DNA of 64,000 nt from Diplocloster agilis (GCF_019042275.1 NZ_JAHQCW010000005.1:62001-126000), one strand, 5' to 3'. Positions 15,632-24,347 are shown, counted from the stretch's first letter. Made by a program: numbers and translations. The notes: generated from the letters alone by a model not told the origin.

Positions 15632-16495
15632 ATGAAAAACTGGAAAACGAAACTATCCGACTTTTTATTTCTGCTGCCGGGCAGCCTGATCTATCTGATT
15701 TTTATGGTGGTGCCTATCGTAGTCTGCTTTTATTACAGTTTTACGAACTGGGACGGCATCAGTCCCACCTATAAATTCATCGGGATGAAGAACTTTGTCA
15801 ATCTGATGACGGACCAGGCATTCTGGGATTCCGTGAAGACGACGCTGATCCTGACCGCGTTCAATGTGATCTTTGTCAATGTATTCGGTGTACTGATCGC
15901 GGTCTGGATGGACAAAAAGGAGAAGACCTACAATCTGTGCAAAGCGGTGATCTTTATTCCCTGTGTGCTGAGCAGCGTGGTGGTGTCCTTTATCTGGTCC
16001 TATATGACACAGGGGAACGGGGGCGTGATCAACGAGATCATCGGCTTTTTCGGAGGCGGTAATGTAGATTTCTTCGCCTCCCCCTTTGTCACAACCCTTA
16101 CGGTTACCATGGCGATCTCCTGGGCCGGCCTGGGCTTTTATGTGACGGTATACGATGCCTCGCTGAAGACGATCCCTCAGGATTTGTATGAGGCGGCCCA
16201 GGTGGACGGCGCATCCGCTTTCCACAAATTTTTCCGCATCACATTGCCGCTGTTGGTTCCGGGACTGACCATATCCGTTATTTTTTCCGTGATTAACGCG
16301 CTCCGCCAGTATGATTTTGTAAAGATCATGACACCCCAGACCATCGAGACCATCGCGGTCAATGCGGTCTCCAGAATGACGGACTATAATATGCTGGGCT
16401 ATTCCTCGGCCATCGTTCTCGTCCTGTTCCTGTTCATCGGAGTGGTGACGGCGGTTCAGTACCTGATTCTGAAAAAGATGGAGGTGGATTACTGA
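15632..16495 (+). CDS. Sugar ABC transporter permease, MalF/UgpA type
   Basis: A 287-residue inner-membrane permease with six predicted helices. The conserved cytoplasmic EAA loop is clear (DLYEAAQVDGASAFHKFFRITLPLL, about residues 187-211) and would contact a separate ATPase. The N-terminal 'GSLIYLIFMVVPI...YYSFTNWDG' pattern is typical of the first permease of family-1 sugar importers. Its stop shares a base with the start of the second permease, so the two are translated together. Confidence 0.94.
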   Translation: MKNWKTKLSDFLFLLPGSLIYLIFMVVPIVVCFYYSFTNWDGISPTYKFIGMKNFVNLMTDQAFWDSVKTTLILTAFNVIFVNVFGVLIAVWMDKKEKTYNLCKAVIFIPCVLSSVVVSFIWSYMTQGNGGVINEIIGFFGGGNVDFFASPFVTTLTVTMAISWAGLGFYVTVYDASLKTIPQDLYEAAQVDGASAFHKFFRITLPLLVPGLTISVIFSVINALRQYDFVKIMTPQTIETIAVNAVSRMTDYNMLGYSSAIVLVLFLFIGVVTAVQYLILKKMEVDY

Positions 16496-17322
16496 TGAAG
16501 AGGAGAAAGAAAGTTTCCGTCATTTCCAGGATCGCGGCGCTTTTCATTACCGTAATTTTCGCGCTGCCTTTGTATATCGCGGTGGTAAACGCCTTCAAAC
16601 CCTATGAGGACATTGTCATGAAGCCGCTTGCCCCTCCGTCGGCCTTTACCCTGCAGAATTTTGTCAGCGCCTGGAACAGCGCGGGGATTCCAAGACTCTA
16701 TCTCAACAGTATCCTGATCACCGGATGCTCGCTGGCGCTGCTGATTCTGGTGGCCTCCATGGCCGCCTACATCGTAGCGCGCAAGAATACAAAATTTTAT
16801 AACGGCGTCTATGTGTTTTTCCTGATGGGGCTGATGATTCCGGTTCAGATGATCCTGATACCCAGTATCAAGACGTTGGCTTTCTTTCATCTGCTTCGGA
16901 CGATGCCGGGAATGATCCTGTTTAACTGCGCAGTCTATTTCAGCGTTTCCTTCTTCCTCTATGTGGAATTCTTTAAGACGCTGCCCACTTCCCTGGAAGA
17001 GTCGGCGAAGATCGACGGAGCCAGCCGTTTTGTGATCTTCCGCTCGATTTTGCTGCCGCTGCTGAAGCCTTGTACCTCCACCGTGATCATTTTTTCGGGT
17101 ATGTGGATCTGGAATGATTTTTTACCGCCGCTGTATATCCTGGACGCCAAAACCGGCAGTACCATTACGACGGGGATCTACCGGGCCATCGGGCAGTATA
17201 CGACGAACTGGGATATCGTGTTCGGAGCGGTCATGTGGGCGTCGGTACCGGTCGTCATTTTGTACCTGTGTATGCAAAAGCAGTTCCGGCACGGCATGGT
17301 GGCGGGAGCGGTGAAAGGTTAG
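16495..17322 (+). CDS. Sugar ABC transporter permease, MalG/UgpE type
   Basis: A 275-residue permease with six helices, partner of the preceding one. The EAA loop reads SLEESAKIDGASRFVIFRSILLPLL (about residues 163-187). The C-terminus ends with the usual 'QFRHGMVAGAVKG'. No ATPase gene lies in this operon; family-1 sugar importers of Firmicutes often share one MsmX-like ATPase encoded elsewhere. Confidence 0.94.
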   Translation: MKRRKKVSVISRIAALFITVIFALPLYIAVVNAFKPYEDIVMKPLAPPSAFTLQNFVSAWNSAGIPRLYLNSILITGCSLALLILVASMAAYIVARKNTKFYNGVYVFFLMGLMIPVQMILIPSIKTLAFFHLLRTMPGMILFNCAVYFSVSFFLYVEFFKTLPTSLEESAKIDGASRFVIFRSILLPLLKPCTSTVIIFSGMWIWNDFLPPLYILDAKTGSTITTGIYRAIGQYTTNWDIVFGAVMWASVPVVILYLCMQKQFRHGMVAGAVKG

Positions 17323-17404
17323 CGGTGCCCGTAAGGTTGGATATCCTTTTGAAGATAGGATACGGAAAAGATACAGAAAATATAATTGCATGAGGAGTTA
17401 ACAG

Positions 17405-18496
17405 ATGGATGACAGATCTGATATGATATTACTGGACGACGCGGTGAGCTACAGCATCTCGCCGGAGAATCCGACAGGGGAAAAGGGAAAGGGCGCCATG
17501 GCATCGGAAGGCTTTGGCGCCGGCCCGGCCCGGGAGCTTGGAAAAGGATGGAAGATCCGCCCGTGTGAACTGATTAAACCCGGGGAAACGCTTACGATAG
17601 CGGATATCGATGGCAGCGGTATGATCGAGAGTATGTGGTTCGGCGGCGTGGTTGATAAGAATTTCATCCTGAGAATTTATTGGGACGAAATGGCTAAGCC
17701 CGGTGTGGAATGCCCGCTGCCGGACTTCTTTGCCTACGGATGGGCGGAAACGATGGACGACCAATGGATGAAAGGCCCTTTCTATACACTGAATTCGTCC
17801 CAGGTAGTGGTGGGGCCGATCCGGGGAATGAACTGTTTCTGGAAGATGCCGTTTCGCAGGCACTGCCGGATGACGGTCGAAAACCGGACAGAGCGGGATT
17901 ATATGTGTTTTTACCAGATTAATTATATCCGGACGGCACTTCCTGAGAACATCGGATATTTTCACGCCCAGTACCGGCAGTCCAAGCCGCTGCGTCAGGG
18001 CGAGGTTCATACGGCCCTTAGCGGGGTACAGGGAAAGGGAAAATATGTAGGGCTGGCCATGAGCATCGGCTTAAACGGAGACGGACGCTGGTGGGGCGAA
18101 GGGGAAGTGAAGATTTACCTGGACGGGGATCAGGAAGCGCCTTCGATCTGTTACACCGGCACGGAAGATTACTTTGGAGGTTCCTTTAACTTTGAAGTGG
18201 ACGGAGCTTATACCACATACAGCACTCCGTATCTGGGGATGCATTATTACCGGAAGCCGGACGGGCTTTATAACATCCAGCCCAGATTTTCCATGTACCG
18301 CTGGCATGTGCAGGATGCGATCCGCTTTCAGTCGGATATAAGGATCGAGATACAGGATCTGGGTTGGACCAGGAAGGATCTCTACCTGGCCAGAAGGGAC
18401 GACATATTTACGGTGTGTTTCTGGTATCAGACCCTGGGCAATACGTGTTTTCCCAGACTGCCGGACAGCAGGGAGCTGCGAATTGTGAGTGAATGA
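17405..18496 (+). CDS. GH172 (DUF2961) family glycoside hydrolase
   Basis: A 363-residue cytoplasmic protein without signal peptide. The beta-sandwich GH172/DUF2961 fold is indicated by 'SMWFGGV', 'PLPDFFAYGW', 'YYQINY'-type strands and above all 'YTGTEDYFGGSFNF' (about residues 250-263), whose glutamate is in the catalytic segment of this family. Characterised GH172 enzymes act on difructose dianhydride or on alpha-D-arabinofuranosides, so a fructo- or arabinofuranoside is a fair guess for the cargo of this operon. GAGGAG precedes ATG 17405 and the gap to the permease is 82 bases. Confidence 0.85.
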   Translation: MDDRSDMILLDDAVSYSISPENPTGEKGKGAMASEGFGAGPARELGKGWKIRPCELIKPGETLTIADIDGSGMIESMWFGGVVDKNFILRIYWDEMAKPGVECPLPDFFAYGWAETMDDQWMKGPFYTLNSSQVVVGPIRGMNCFWKMPFRRHCRMTVENRTERDYMCFYQINYIRTALPENIGYFHAQYRQSKPLRQGEVHTALSGVQGKGKYVGLAMSIGLNGDGRWWGEGEVKIYLDGDQEAPSICYTGTEDYFGGSFNFEVDGAYTTYSTPYLGMHYYRKPDGLYNIQPRFSMYRWHVQDAIRFQSDIRIEIQDLGWTRKDLYLARRDDIFTVCFWYQTLGNTCFPRLPDSRELRIVSE

Positions 18497-18526
18497 GAGG
18501 ATGAAAAAAACAGATTTGTCAGCAAT

Positions 18527-20278
18527 ATGCTGGTCATGTATTCGCTGATTATCGTGTTGGGTCTGGGTGCCTCATCCTGGTTTATCGCCAACACGATGGC
18601 GGAACAGATGATCCGGACCCAGACAAACTATGAGGCGGAGCTGATGGATAAGATGAAGGTGGATATCAACGGTCGGCTCCAGTCGGTCGGCAATATCTTT
18701 ACCAACCTTTATCTGAAGGAATACGGCTATCAAAATATTACGGATGTGCTGCGGGAAGAACAGGATGATTATCAGCGGGAGCTGCTCATCAACCAATTCC
18801 TGCGGGCATCCAGCAATGGCAACCAGTTCGTCAAAGAGATAATCCTGGTGGATTATCAGAGAAATAAGACGTATCTGATTGCCAAAAGCCTGTTTCAGGA
18901 CTGGAATAAGGAGGTAGATTTCCTGCATTCGGATTTTCTGAATGAAGTGAAGAAATATGAAAATGAAATCATTATGACCCCTGTGTACCGGTCCGATTAT
19001 CTAAAAGAGCAGGACGACGTGATCAGTATCTATATGAATATCGTGGATATCTTCAACATGCAGAAAGGCCCGAAATGCGGCGCCGTGATTATCAATATCG
19101 ACCCAAAAACATTTTTCGAAATTTACGACAGCCAGGGAGAACAGCAGATCGGGACCACCTATATCGTGGATTCCAAGGGAGTCATATATTACCGGACAGG
19201 AGATGAGAGCTTAGATTATCTGCTGAAAAAGACAACCGGTCTGTCCCCGGGAGAAAAGGAACAGTTCGTTGTGAAAAAGGCGGATCTGGTCTCGTGGAGC
19301 GGACTTTCCTATGTCCATATCATCGACAAAGGCGTGCTCTACCGGGAGGTCTACCGCCTGACCCTGCAGCAGGTGCTGCCGGTCCTGGTGATCTGTCTGC
19401 TGCTGTGCCTGGCCGCGGGAGTGCTGATCGCCTGTCTGTTGGGCAGCCGGATCACGCGGATCGTAAAACATATCCGGAAGATTCAAAAGGGCAGGCTGGA
19501 TGAGCGGCTGGAGGTGACGAGAGATGACGAGATCGCCGTGCTGGAAAACGGGTTGAACGACATGAGCCGGAAGCTGGAAGAATACATCGACACGATCTAT
19601 GTAAAAGACATTAAAATGAAACAAGCGGAGCTTCGGGCTCTTCAGATCCAGATCAATCCCCACTTTATGTTTAATACCCTGGAATCCATCCGGGCTATGT
19701 CCATATCTGGAGGCGACTCAAAAACCGCGCAGATGTTAACGATTCTGGGAAATATGTTCCGATGGAATTTAAGGCACCCGGATATCGTGCTGATCGAAGA
19801 TGAGCTGGAATATGTGGATTACTATATGCAGCTTCAAGAGCTGCGGTTCGGCGAAAGGCTGGAATACGAAGAAATGCTTAATATGGAACAAAAAGAGCTC
19901 CGGGTTCCCAAGCTGTCTTTGCAGCCGATTATAGAAAACTGCGTCAACCATGCGTTTAATCAGGAGATGGATGTGTGCCGGATCCGCATTTACGGAAAAA
20001 ACGAAGCGGACGGCGTCTGCATTCTGATCGAGGACAACGGAATCGGCATGGACGCCGTGACCCGGGATCTTTTACAGCAGAAAATCGAGACGGATTCAAA
20101 GGAAGAGAATCTCTACCATATCGGGCTCAAAAATGTAAATGAGCGGATGAAGCTGCTGCTGGGCAGCGGCTACGGACTGAGGATCTTCAGCAGTTCTTTG
20201 CAGGGGACCTGCGTGGCGTTATACTTACCGGCAAAAGGACAGGAGGAAGAGGATGTACAGAGTAATGATCGTGGATGA
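18527..20278 (+). CDS. YesM-family sensor histidine kinase with disturbed start
   Basis: A membrane sensor kinase of at least 583 residues: first helix about residues 4-24, extracytoplasmic sensor 30-275, second helix 285-310, HAMP 311-362, then a His_kinase/HATPase pair with the phospho-acceptor motif INPHFMFNTLESI and the N and G boxes (ENCVNHAF, EDNGIGMD). It should sense a sugar and phosphorylate the YesN partner. The ATG at 18527 has no ribosome site. A natural start, ATG 18501 behind GAGAGG, is out of frame by one base at an A7 run (18504-18510). With eight A's the protein would begin MKKNRFVSNMLVMYS. Confidence 0.88.
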   Translation: MLVMYSLIIVLGLGASSWFIANTMAEQMIRTQTNYEAELMDKMKVDINGRLQSVGNIFTNLYLKEYGYQNITDVLREEQDDYQRELLINQFLRASSNGNQFVKEIILVDYQRNKTYLIAKSLFQDWNKEVDFLHSDFLNEVKKYENEIIMTPVYRSDYLKEQDDVISIYMNIVDIFNMQKGPKCGAVIINIDPKTFFEIYDSQGEQQIGTTYIVDSKGVIYYRTGDESLDYLLKKTTGLSPGEKEQFVVKKADLVSWSGLSYVHIIDKGVLYREVYRLTLQQVLPVLVICLLLCLAAGVLIACLLGSRITRIVKHIRKIQKGRLDERLEVTRDDEIAVLENGLNDMSRKLEEYIDTIYVKDIKMKQAELRALQIQINPHFMFNTLESIRAMSISGGDSKTAQMLTILGNMFRWNLRHPDIVLIEDELEYVDYYMQLQELRFGERLEYEEMLNMEQKELRVPKLSLQPIIENCVNHAFNQEMDVCRIRIYGKNEADGVCILIEDNGIGMDAVTRDLLQQKIETDSKEENLYHIGLKNVNERMKLLLGSGYGLRIFSSSLQGTCVALYLPAKGQEEEDVQSNDRG

Positions 20279-21443
20279 CGAGCCCCTGGTACGTCAGGGA
20301 ATCATCCGTTCGGTAAACTGGGATAATCACGGGGTGGAGCAGATCGAAGAGGCGAATGACGGGCTGCAGGCGCTTGAGAAATACCGGAAGACCAAGGTGG
20401 ACATCCTGATTACCGATATCAAGATGCCCCGGATGAATGGCCTGGAACTGATCCGGGCGCTCAGAGAGGAAAACGCCCATCCCATTATCATCGTCCTGAG
20501 CGGCTACAGTGATTTTGAATATCTCCAGGAAGCGATCCGCATGGAAGTGACCGATTACCTGTTAAAACCGCTGGACCCGGAGGAATTACATGAAGTGATC
20601 GGCACGGCTGTCTCCAGAATCCGCATGAAACGCCGGGGGGACGCGCTGGCCCGGGCAGGTAAGAATCTGCTGCGGGAGAATACCTTTCTTCGGCTGATCG
20701 AGGGAAATATCGGCAACAATGAGTTAAAAGAAAAGTTAAAAAACCTCAATATCCGGATTAACAAAGGGACCTATAGAGTCAGCGTGTTCCAGATTCTGTC
20801 ACAGGACGAGACAGATAAAAAGGAACTCGCTTTGATGATATACGCGGCGGCCAATGTCTGCGACGAGCTGATGAGGGAGCGGCAGTACGGCCTGTCGTTT
20901 CCCTTTATGGAAAATTATGTGATCCTGCTCTATGACAGACATCAGACCCTGGCGCAGATCCGGTCCTTTGAGGAAGAAGTCCGGGGGACGTTAGCACAGA
21001 TCCTTAAGGTAAAGGTAAAATCCGGTATGGGGGTAGAAGTGGAAGAACTCGAAGAGGTAGCCTGTTCCTTCCAAGAGGCGAAAAAAAGCCTGGAAGAACA
21101 AAACGGAGGGACTCCGGACAAAGTATACAGTAAACTGGTGGGAGATCTGCTGCAGTATCTGAAAGAGCATTACCGGGACAACCCGTCTCTCAAAGAGATC
21201 GCGGCTGCGTTCTATGTAAATCCATCCTATCTGGGTTATATTTTCAAAAAAGAATACGGGGAATCCTTTATCGACTGTGTCAACAGGCATAAAGTGGAAT
21301 ACGCAAAAGAACAGCTTTTGACTACCAATCTGAAAATCTATGAAATCGCGGAGAAGGTCGGCTTCACGGACACCAGGTATTTCGTAAAAATATTTAAAAA
21401 ATATATGGGAGTAAATCCGTCCAAACTTAGAAGTCCTGAATGA
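20253..21443 (+). CDS. YesN/AraC-family response regulator
   Basis: A 396-residue regulator. Residues 3-120 are a receiver domain with the acidic pair in 'IVDDEP' and phospho-acceptor Asp in 'DILITDIKMPRMNG', plus the conserved Lys in 'LLKPLDP'. A middle region of about 150 residues follows. Residues 298-396 hold two AraC helix-turn-helix motifs ('LKEIAAAFYVNPSYLGYIFKK', 'IYEIAEKVGFTDTRYFVKIFKK'). The start overlaps the kinase end by 26 bases and has AGGAGGAAGAGG upstream. It probably activates the operon's binding-protein promoter, whose -35 box is weak. Confidence 0.93.
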   Translation: MYRVMIVDDEPLVRQGIIRSVNWDNHGVEQIEEANDGLQALEKYRKTKVDILITDIKMPRMNGLELIRALREENAHPIIIVLSGYSDFEYLQEAIRMEVTDYLLKPLDPEELHEVIGTAVSRIRMKRRGDALARAGKNLLRENTFLRLIEGNIGNNELKEKLKNLNIRINKGTYRVSVFQILSQDETDKKELALMIYAAANVCDELMRERQYGLSFPFMENYVILLYDRHQTLAQIRSFEEEVRGTLAQILKVKVKSGMGVEVEELEEVACSFQEAKKSLEEQNGGTPDKVYSKLVGDLLQYLKEHYRDNPSLKEIAAAFYVNPSYLGYIFKKEYGESFIDCVNRHKVEYAKEQLLTTNLKIYEIAEKVGFTDTRYFVKIFKKYMGVNPSKLRSPE

Positions 21444-21472
21444 AAAACAGCCGCTAAGCGCTCATAGCAATA

Positions 21473-21504
21473 AAAAGTGCCGGCGGGAAGCTGCCGGCAC
21501 TTTT
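21473..21504 (+). terminator. Bidirectional terminator after sugar operon 1
   Basis: AAAAGTGCCGGC / GCCGGCACTTTT is a perfect stem with U-runs possible on both strands. It ends operon 1 on plus and the 32-residue gene on minus. Confidence 0.9.
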
Positions 21505-21512
21505 CGTGGTGA

Positions 21513-21611
21513 TCAATGGCGGGAACATTGATTGAGCCAATAGAAAAGAGGTAAACCAAATTTTGTTAAGACGATAAGCAATGTAAAAGAAACGAGTAAG
21601 GTTTCTAACAT
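21513..21611 (-). CDS. 32-residue single-helix membrane peptide
   Basis: ATG at 21611-21609 is preceded by AAGGAGGCGG and, 24 bases upstream, by a perfect TATAAT (21635-21640 on plus), and the gene ends at TGA next to a bidirectional terminator. The peptide starts MLETLLVSFTLLIVLTKFG and continues PLFYWLNQCSRH: one hydrophobic helix (about residues 4-26) and a short polar tail with one cysteine. A complete small transcription unit is therefore visible. I do not recognise the family. Its size and build fit small regulatory membrane peptides or type I toxin peptides, but no antisense RNA promoter was identified. Confidence 0.65.
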   Translation of the reverse strand: MLETLLVSFTLLIVLTKFGLPLFYWLNQCSRH

Positions 21612-21685
21612 TTTAACCGCCTCCTTATAATTCTATTATATACAATTTCTATTATTTTGCACGCTAAGATATCGTTAAGAATCTT

Positions 21686-21835
21686 TTATGCTGCCAATAG
21701 TGTTCTGCAAGCGGAAGCATCATAACTTTCCGGCATGGTCCTGGTGATCTCTTGCGCCAGTCCGCAGACAAAGGTAAAAACTTTATGCTCCAAGGTCTTG
21801 TATGACACCAGATTTTCCTCTACAATAGGTTTCAT
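21686..21835 (-). pseudogene. Fragment of an ISLre2/UPF0236-type transposase
   Basis: A 49-codon frame (MKPIVEENLVSYKTLEHKVF..., FVCGLAQEITRTMPESYDA) that resembles the N-terminus of ISLre2-family (UPF0236) transposases, which are about 450 residues long. The rest is absent and the frame ends 'ACRTLLAA' then stop, so this is a remnant. No terminal inverted repeats or target duplications were seen. The recognition is from memory and moderate. Confidence 0.5.
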
Positions 21836-21943
21836 CAATGAAAAGCATTGTAAACGATATACTCTTAAACATTGCCGGCTGCATAATCTGTGAGGCCGGT
21901 ATCATTTGCTTTAGGAAAGATGATACGTTAAGGAGGAAGTAGT

Positions 21944-22699
21944 ATGAAACCATATATTCTGGAGGCTTGTGTGGATTCCGCGGATTCGGCGCGGATTGCC
22001 TGTGAGGCGGGCGCCGACAGGCTGGAGCTGTGCTCCGGGCTGATCATTGGAGGAATCACGCCCAGTATCGGGGTGTTTACCCATATCCGGGAATGCTGTG
22101 ACACCGTAATCCGGGTTTTGGTCAGACCCCGGTTCGGGGACTTCTGTTATACGGATGATGAATTTGAAGTGATCCGGAAGGATATTCTGGAGTTTAAACG
22201 TTTGGGCGCGGATGGGGTGGTAATCGGGGTTTTAAAACCTGACGGCAGTCTGGACATAGAGAGGATGAAGCTTCTGATGGAAAGCGCAGGCGGCATGAAG
22301 GTCACTTTGCACCGGGCCTTCGATGTCTCGGCGGATCCATTTGAGACGCTGGAAGCCGCCGTCCGGCTCGGAATTGACACGATCCTTACATCAGGACAGA
22401 AGGATAGCTGCCTGAACGGGCTTAAGCTTTTGCAGGAGCTTGCGGCTGCGGCTAAAGGACGGATACATATCCTTGCGGCCGGAGGCGTATGCGCGGACGT
22501 GATTACAAAGGCCGGCGCCGCCGCGCCCCTGACCCAGTTTCATATGTCCGGGAAAGAAACACTGGAAAGTTCCATGGAATACCGGAAGACAGGCGTGAAC
22601 ATGGGACTTCCTTCCCTGAGTGAGTATGAAATCTGGAGGACAAAGGGCCTGGCCATCGAACAGGCGAAGGCGGCGCTTTTGAATCTTATGCCAAAATAA
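21944..22699 (+). CDS. cutC: CutC family protein
   Basis: A 251-residue TIM-barrel protein. The start 'LEACVDSADSARIACEAGADRLELCSGLIIGGITPS' and the later 'RPRFGDFCYTDDE', 'VIGVLKPDGSLD', 'LHRAFDV' and 'ILTSGQ' are the hallmark segments of CutC. The family was first tied to copper tolerance in E. coli, but its enzymatic role is unsettled. AAGGAGG precedes the ATG. A small hairpin GTATCAT/ATGATAC (21899-21926) sits just before the ribosome site. The gene stands alone and ends at a hairpin. Confidence 0.93.
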   Translation: MKPYILEACVDSADSARIACEAGADRLELCSGLIIGGITPSIGVFTHIRECCDTVIRVLVRPRFGDFCYTDDEFEVIRKDILEFKRLGADGVVIGVLKPDGSLDIERMKLLMESAGGMKVTLHRAFDVSADPFETLEAAVRLGIDTILTSGQKDSCLNGLKLLQELAAAAKGRIHILAAGGVCADVITKAGAAAPLTQFHMSGKETLESSMEYRKTGVNMGLPSLSEYEIWRTKGLAIEQAKAALLNLMPK

Positions 22700-22729
22700 A
22701 GTGTGTGGGAAAACTGAAAAAAGAGGGGG

Positions 22730-22752
22730 GGCGGCATTTTTCAGATGCCGCC
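22730..22752 (+). terminator. Terminator after cutC
   Basis: GGCGGCAT-ttttcag-ATGCCGCC forms an 8-bp GC-rich stem 31 bases after the stop; the T-run after it is short (TTATAT), so termination may be partial. Confidence 0.6.
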
Positions 22753-23043
22753 TTATATGAAAAAGAAAGTGTTAGGATGAAAAAGCTATTTGCTTTTGCA
22801 ATTCATAATATACTCTTTATTTGTGTAGAATTTGTGTTTAACGTGTCAAGAGTCTGTGAAAATAATATCCTGTGAAAATAATATTCCATTTATACATTTT
22901 TAGACAGTTAAATATTGCTATTTCTAAAACTCATATTCCCGTACGGAACAGAGAAGATATTAGAGAAGGACCACGCGAATCCGGTTCTTTATTCCTTTTT
23001 AGGCTTACCAAAAGATGAAAACGGTAGAGAAGGAGGAAATGCT
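22753..23043. other. Gene-free AT-rich stretch
   Basis: No supported gene. It contains a tandem pair of CTGTGAAAATAATAT (22854-22884) and AT-rich possible promoter sequence. An open frame from 22915 runs into the DUF3789 gene but lacks a ribosome site before 23029, so it is treated as leader. Confidence 0.5.
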
Positions 23044-23145
23044 ATGGGTTATATACTCTGTTTGATTGGCGGGGCCTGTCTTGGAGTCATCACAATGTCT
23101 CTTATGGTTGCGGCCGGAGATGAGGATGAAAAAAGAGAAATGTGA
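23044..23145 (+). CDS. DUF3789 family small membrane protein
   Basis: A 33-residue protein: one glycine-rich transmembrane helix (MGYILCLIGGACLGVITMSLM) followed by a short charged tail (GDEDEKREM). This is the DUF3789 pattern, a family common in Lachnospiraceae and often found on integrative elements. The start at 23044 has AAGGAGG 8 bases upstream; a longer in-frame version from 22915 would have none. Function unknown. A terminator follows 47 bases later. Confidence 0.75.
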   Translation: MGYILCLIGGACLGVITMSLMVAAGDEDEKREM

Positions 23146-23191
23146 ACAATACAAAAGGCTCCTGTGAAGCAGACAAAAGAATAAGCCATGA

Positions 23192-23222
23192 TTACCTGTA
23201 AAAAGGAGATCATGGCTTTTAC
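23192..23222 (+). terminator. Terminator after the DUF3789 gene
   Basis: AAGCCATGAT pairs with ATCATGGCTT around a loop holding tacctgtaaaaaggag, followed by TTACT. It may also work towards the converging pilin gene. Confidence 0.75.
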
Positions 23223-23278
23223 TCATTTCCTATTAATACGGCTTAGCCGGAATGGATAATCCTACGCGACGCTAAGGC

Positions 23279-24193
23279 TTACGGCTCGTATTTGACCCAG
23301 GCACCCTGATTCGGAGCGATATCATCCGTGTTCAGCGTCTTGCTGGACAAAGCGTTATCGATCAGCCGCTGTGCGTTATCCATAGTCACGGCGCTCAGGT
23401 TAATCTCAAGATTTCCCTTATAATCTTTGCGGACGTAATAATAAAAATTATTTCCGTCGTAAAATACCGGCGTATTCTGATTCTTATGTGTGACAGGATC
23501 GGAAGGGGTGAACAGTAATACCGTATCGGTTCCACGGACCAGCACCGGCCGCCACTGCAGGGTGTTGGGATCGACTTTCAGGGTACAGCCAAATTTTTCC
23601 GCGAATTCGTTCATCAGCTGGACTTCCGTATCCGTCAGAGGAGCGTCGCTGTTGTCTTTTAGGAACGCCTCCCAGAGTTTGTCGTTGTTAATATAATCTT
23701 TGGAGCCCCACAATTCCTGCGCATCGGACAAGTATTTGCCCGCGCCGGCATCCTCCCAGTCAATCCGGTACTTGGGATCCTTGGAAGCGTCATAGATTAC
23801 TTTGATATTGCTGGAGGATGTGAATTTGAGCATGGAGATGGAACGGGAGGCTCCATCCGCGGAAGCTCCTTCGTTTTGGAAGGACAGATAGCTGATTCGC
23901 GCCTTATCGGGCAGCTCGGCCAGTTCAAATATTTCATCCTTATACTTGGCCAGGAATGCGATACCGCCGGACACTTCATTGTCCAGGCCATATTTTTCAG
24001 AAGCCAGTGTCTGGGTGGAGACGACCGCCCTGCGGCATTCCGCGATGGCCTCTTTTTCCTTCGCTTTGTCGATATATCCCACCAGAGTGGGGACTAAAAG
24101 AGCGATAAGTATGACAATGATTACCAGAACCACGATCATTTCCGTTAAAGTAAAACCTTTGGTATTTTTTCTGCATATTGTATTGTTTTTCAT
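23279..24193 (-). CDS. Pilin-like protein with type IV prepilin N-terminus
   Basis: A 304-residue secreted or surface protein. The N-terminus 'CRKNTKGFTLTEMIVVLVIIVILIALLVP' is a class III signal: cleavage would fall after Gly13, leaving Phe1 and Glu5 and a hydrophobic helix. It is followed by the usual 'KAKEKEAIAECRRAV' amphipathic extension. The C-terminal 240 residues form an unknown globular domain, much longer than minor pseudopilins. No pilus ATPase, platform protein or peptidase lies nearby, so the machinery must be encoded elsewhere. AGGTG precedes the ATG. Confidence 0.8.
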   Translation of the reverse strand: MKNNTICRKNTKGFTLTEMIVVLVIIVILIALLVPTLVGYIDKAKEKEAIAECRRAVVSTQTLASEKYGLDNEVSGGIAFLAKYKDEIFELAELPDKARISYLSFQNEGASADGASRSISMLKFTSSSNIKVIYDASKDPKYRIDWEDAGAGKYLSDAQELWGSKDYINNDKLWEAFLKDNSDAPLTDTEVQLMNEFAEKFGCTLKVDPNTLQWRPVLVRGTDTVLLFTPSDPVTHKNQNTPVFYDGNNFYYYVRKDYKGNLEINLSAVTMDNAQRLIDNALSSKTLNTDDIAPNQGAWVKYEP

Positions 24194-24234
24194 GATAACA
24201 CCTGATCTTCTATGTATTGGGAAACACTTATTTT

Positions 24235-24263
24235 ATTATAGTATGGAAATAAAAGCAAAGCAA
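24235..24263 (-). promoter_or_regulatory. Promoter of the pilin-like gene
   Basis: On the minus strand TTGCTT (24263-24258) and TATAAT (24240-24235) are separated by 17 bp, 41 bases before the start codon. The gene is therefore an independent unit. Confidence 0.8.
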
Positions 24264-24347
24264 CCCAATTCTGTTTCAAATTGGATTTAATTACCGTAAT
24301 GGTTCCGGGGCTGTAGGGAGAAAATGATTAAAAAGGAGGAGAAGGCA

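Noticed and set aside
15665-16225. Long minus-strand frame of 186 codons
   Set aside because: His/Arg/Asp-rich antisense of a clear permease gene, with no ribosome site.
22915-23043. N-terminal extension of the DUF3789 gene (76-codon version)
   Set aside because: No ribosome site at 22915, while AAGGAGG fits the 33-codon version exactly.
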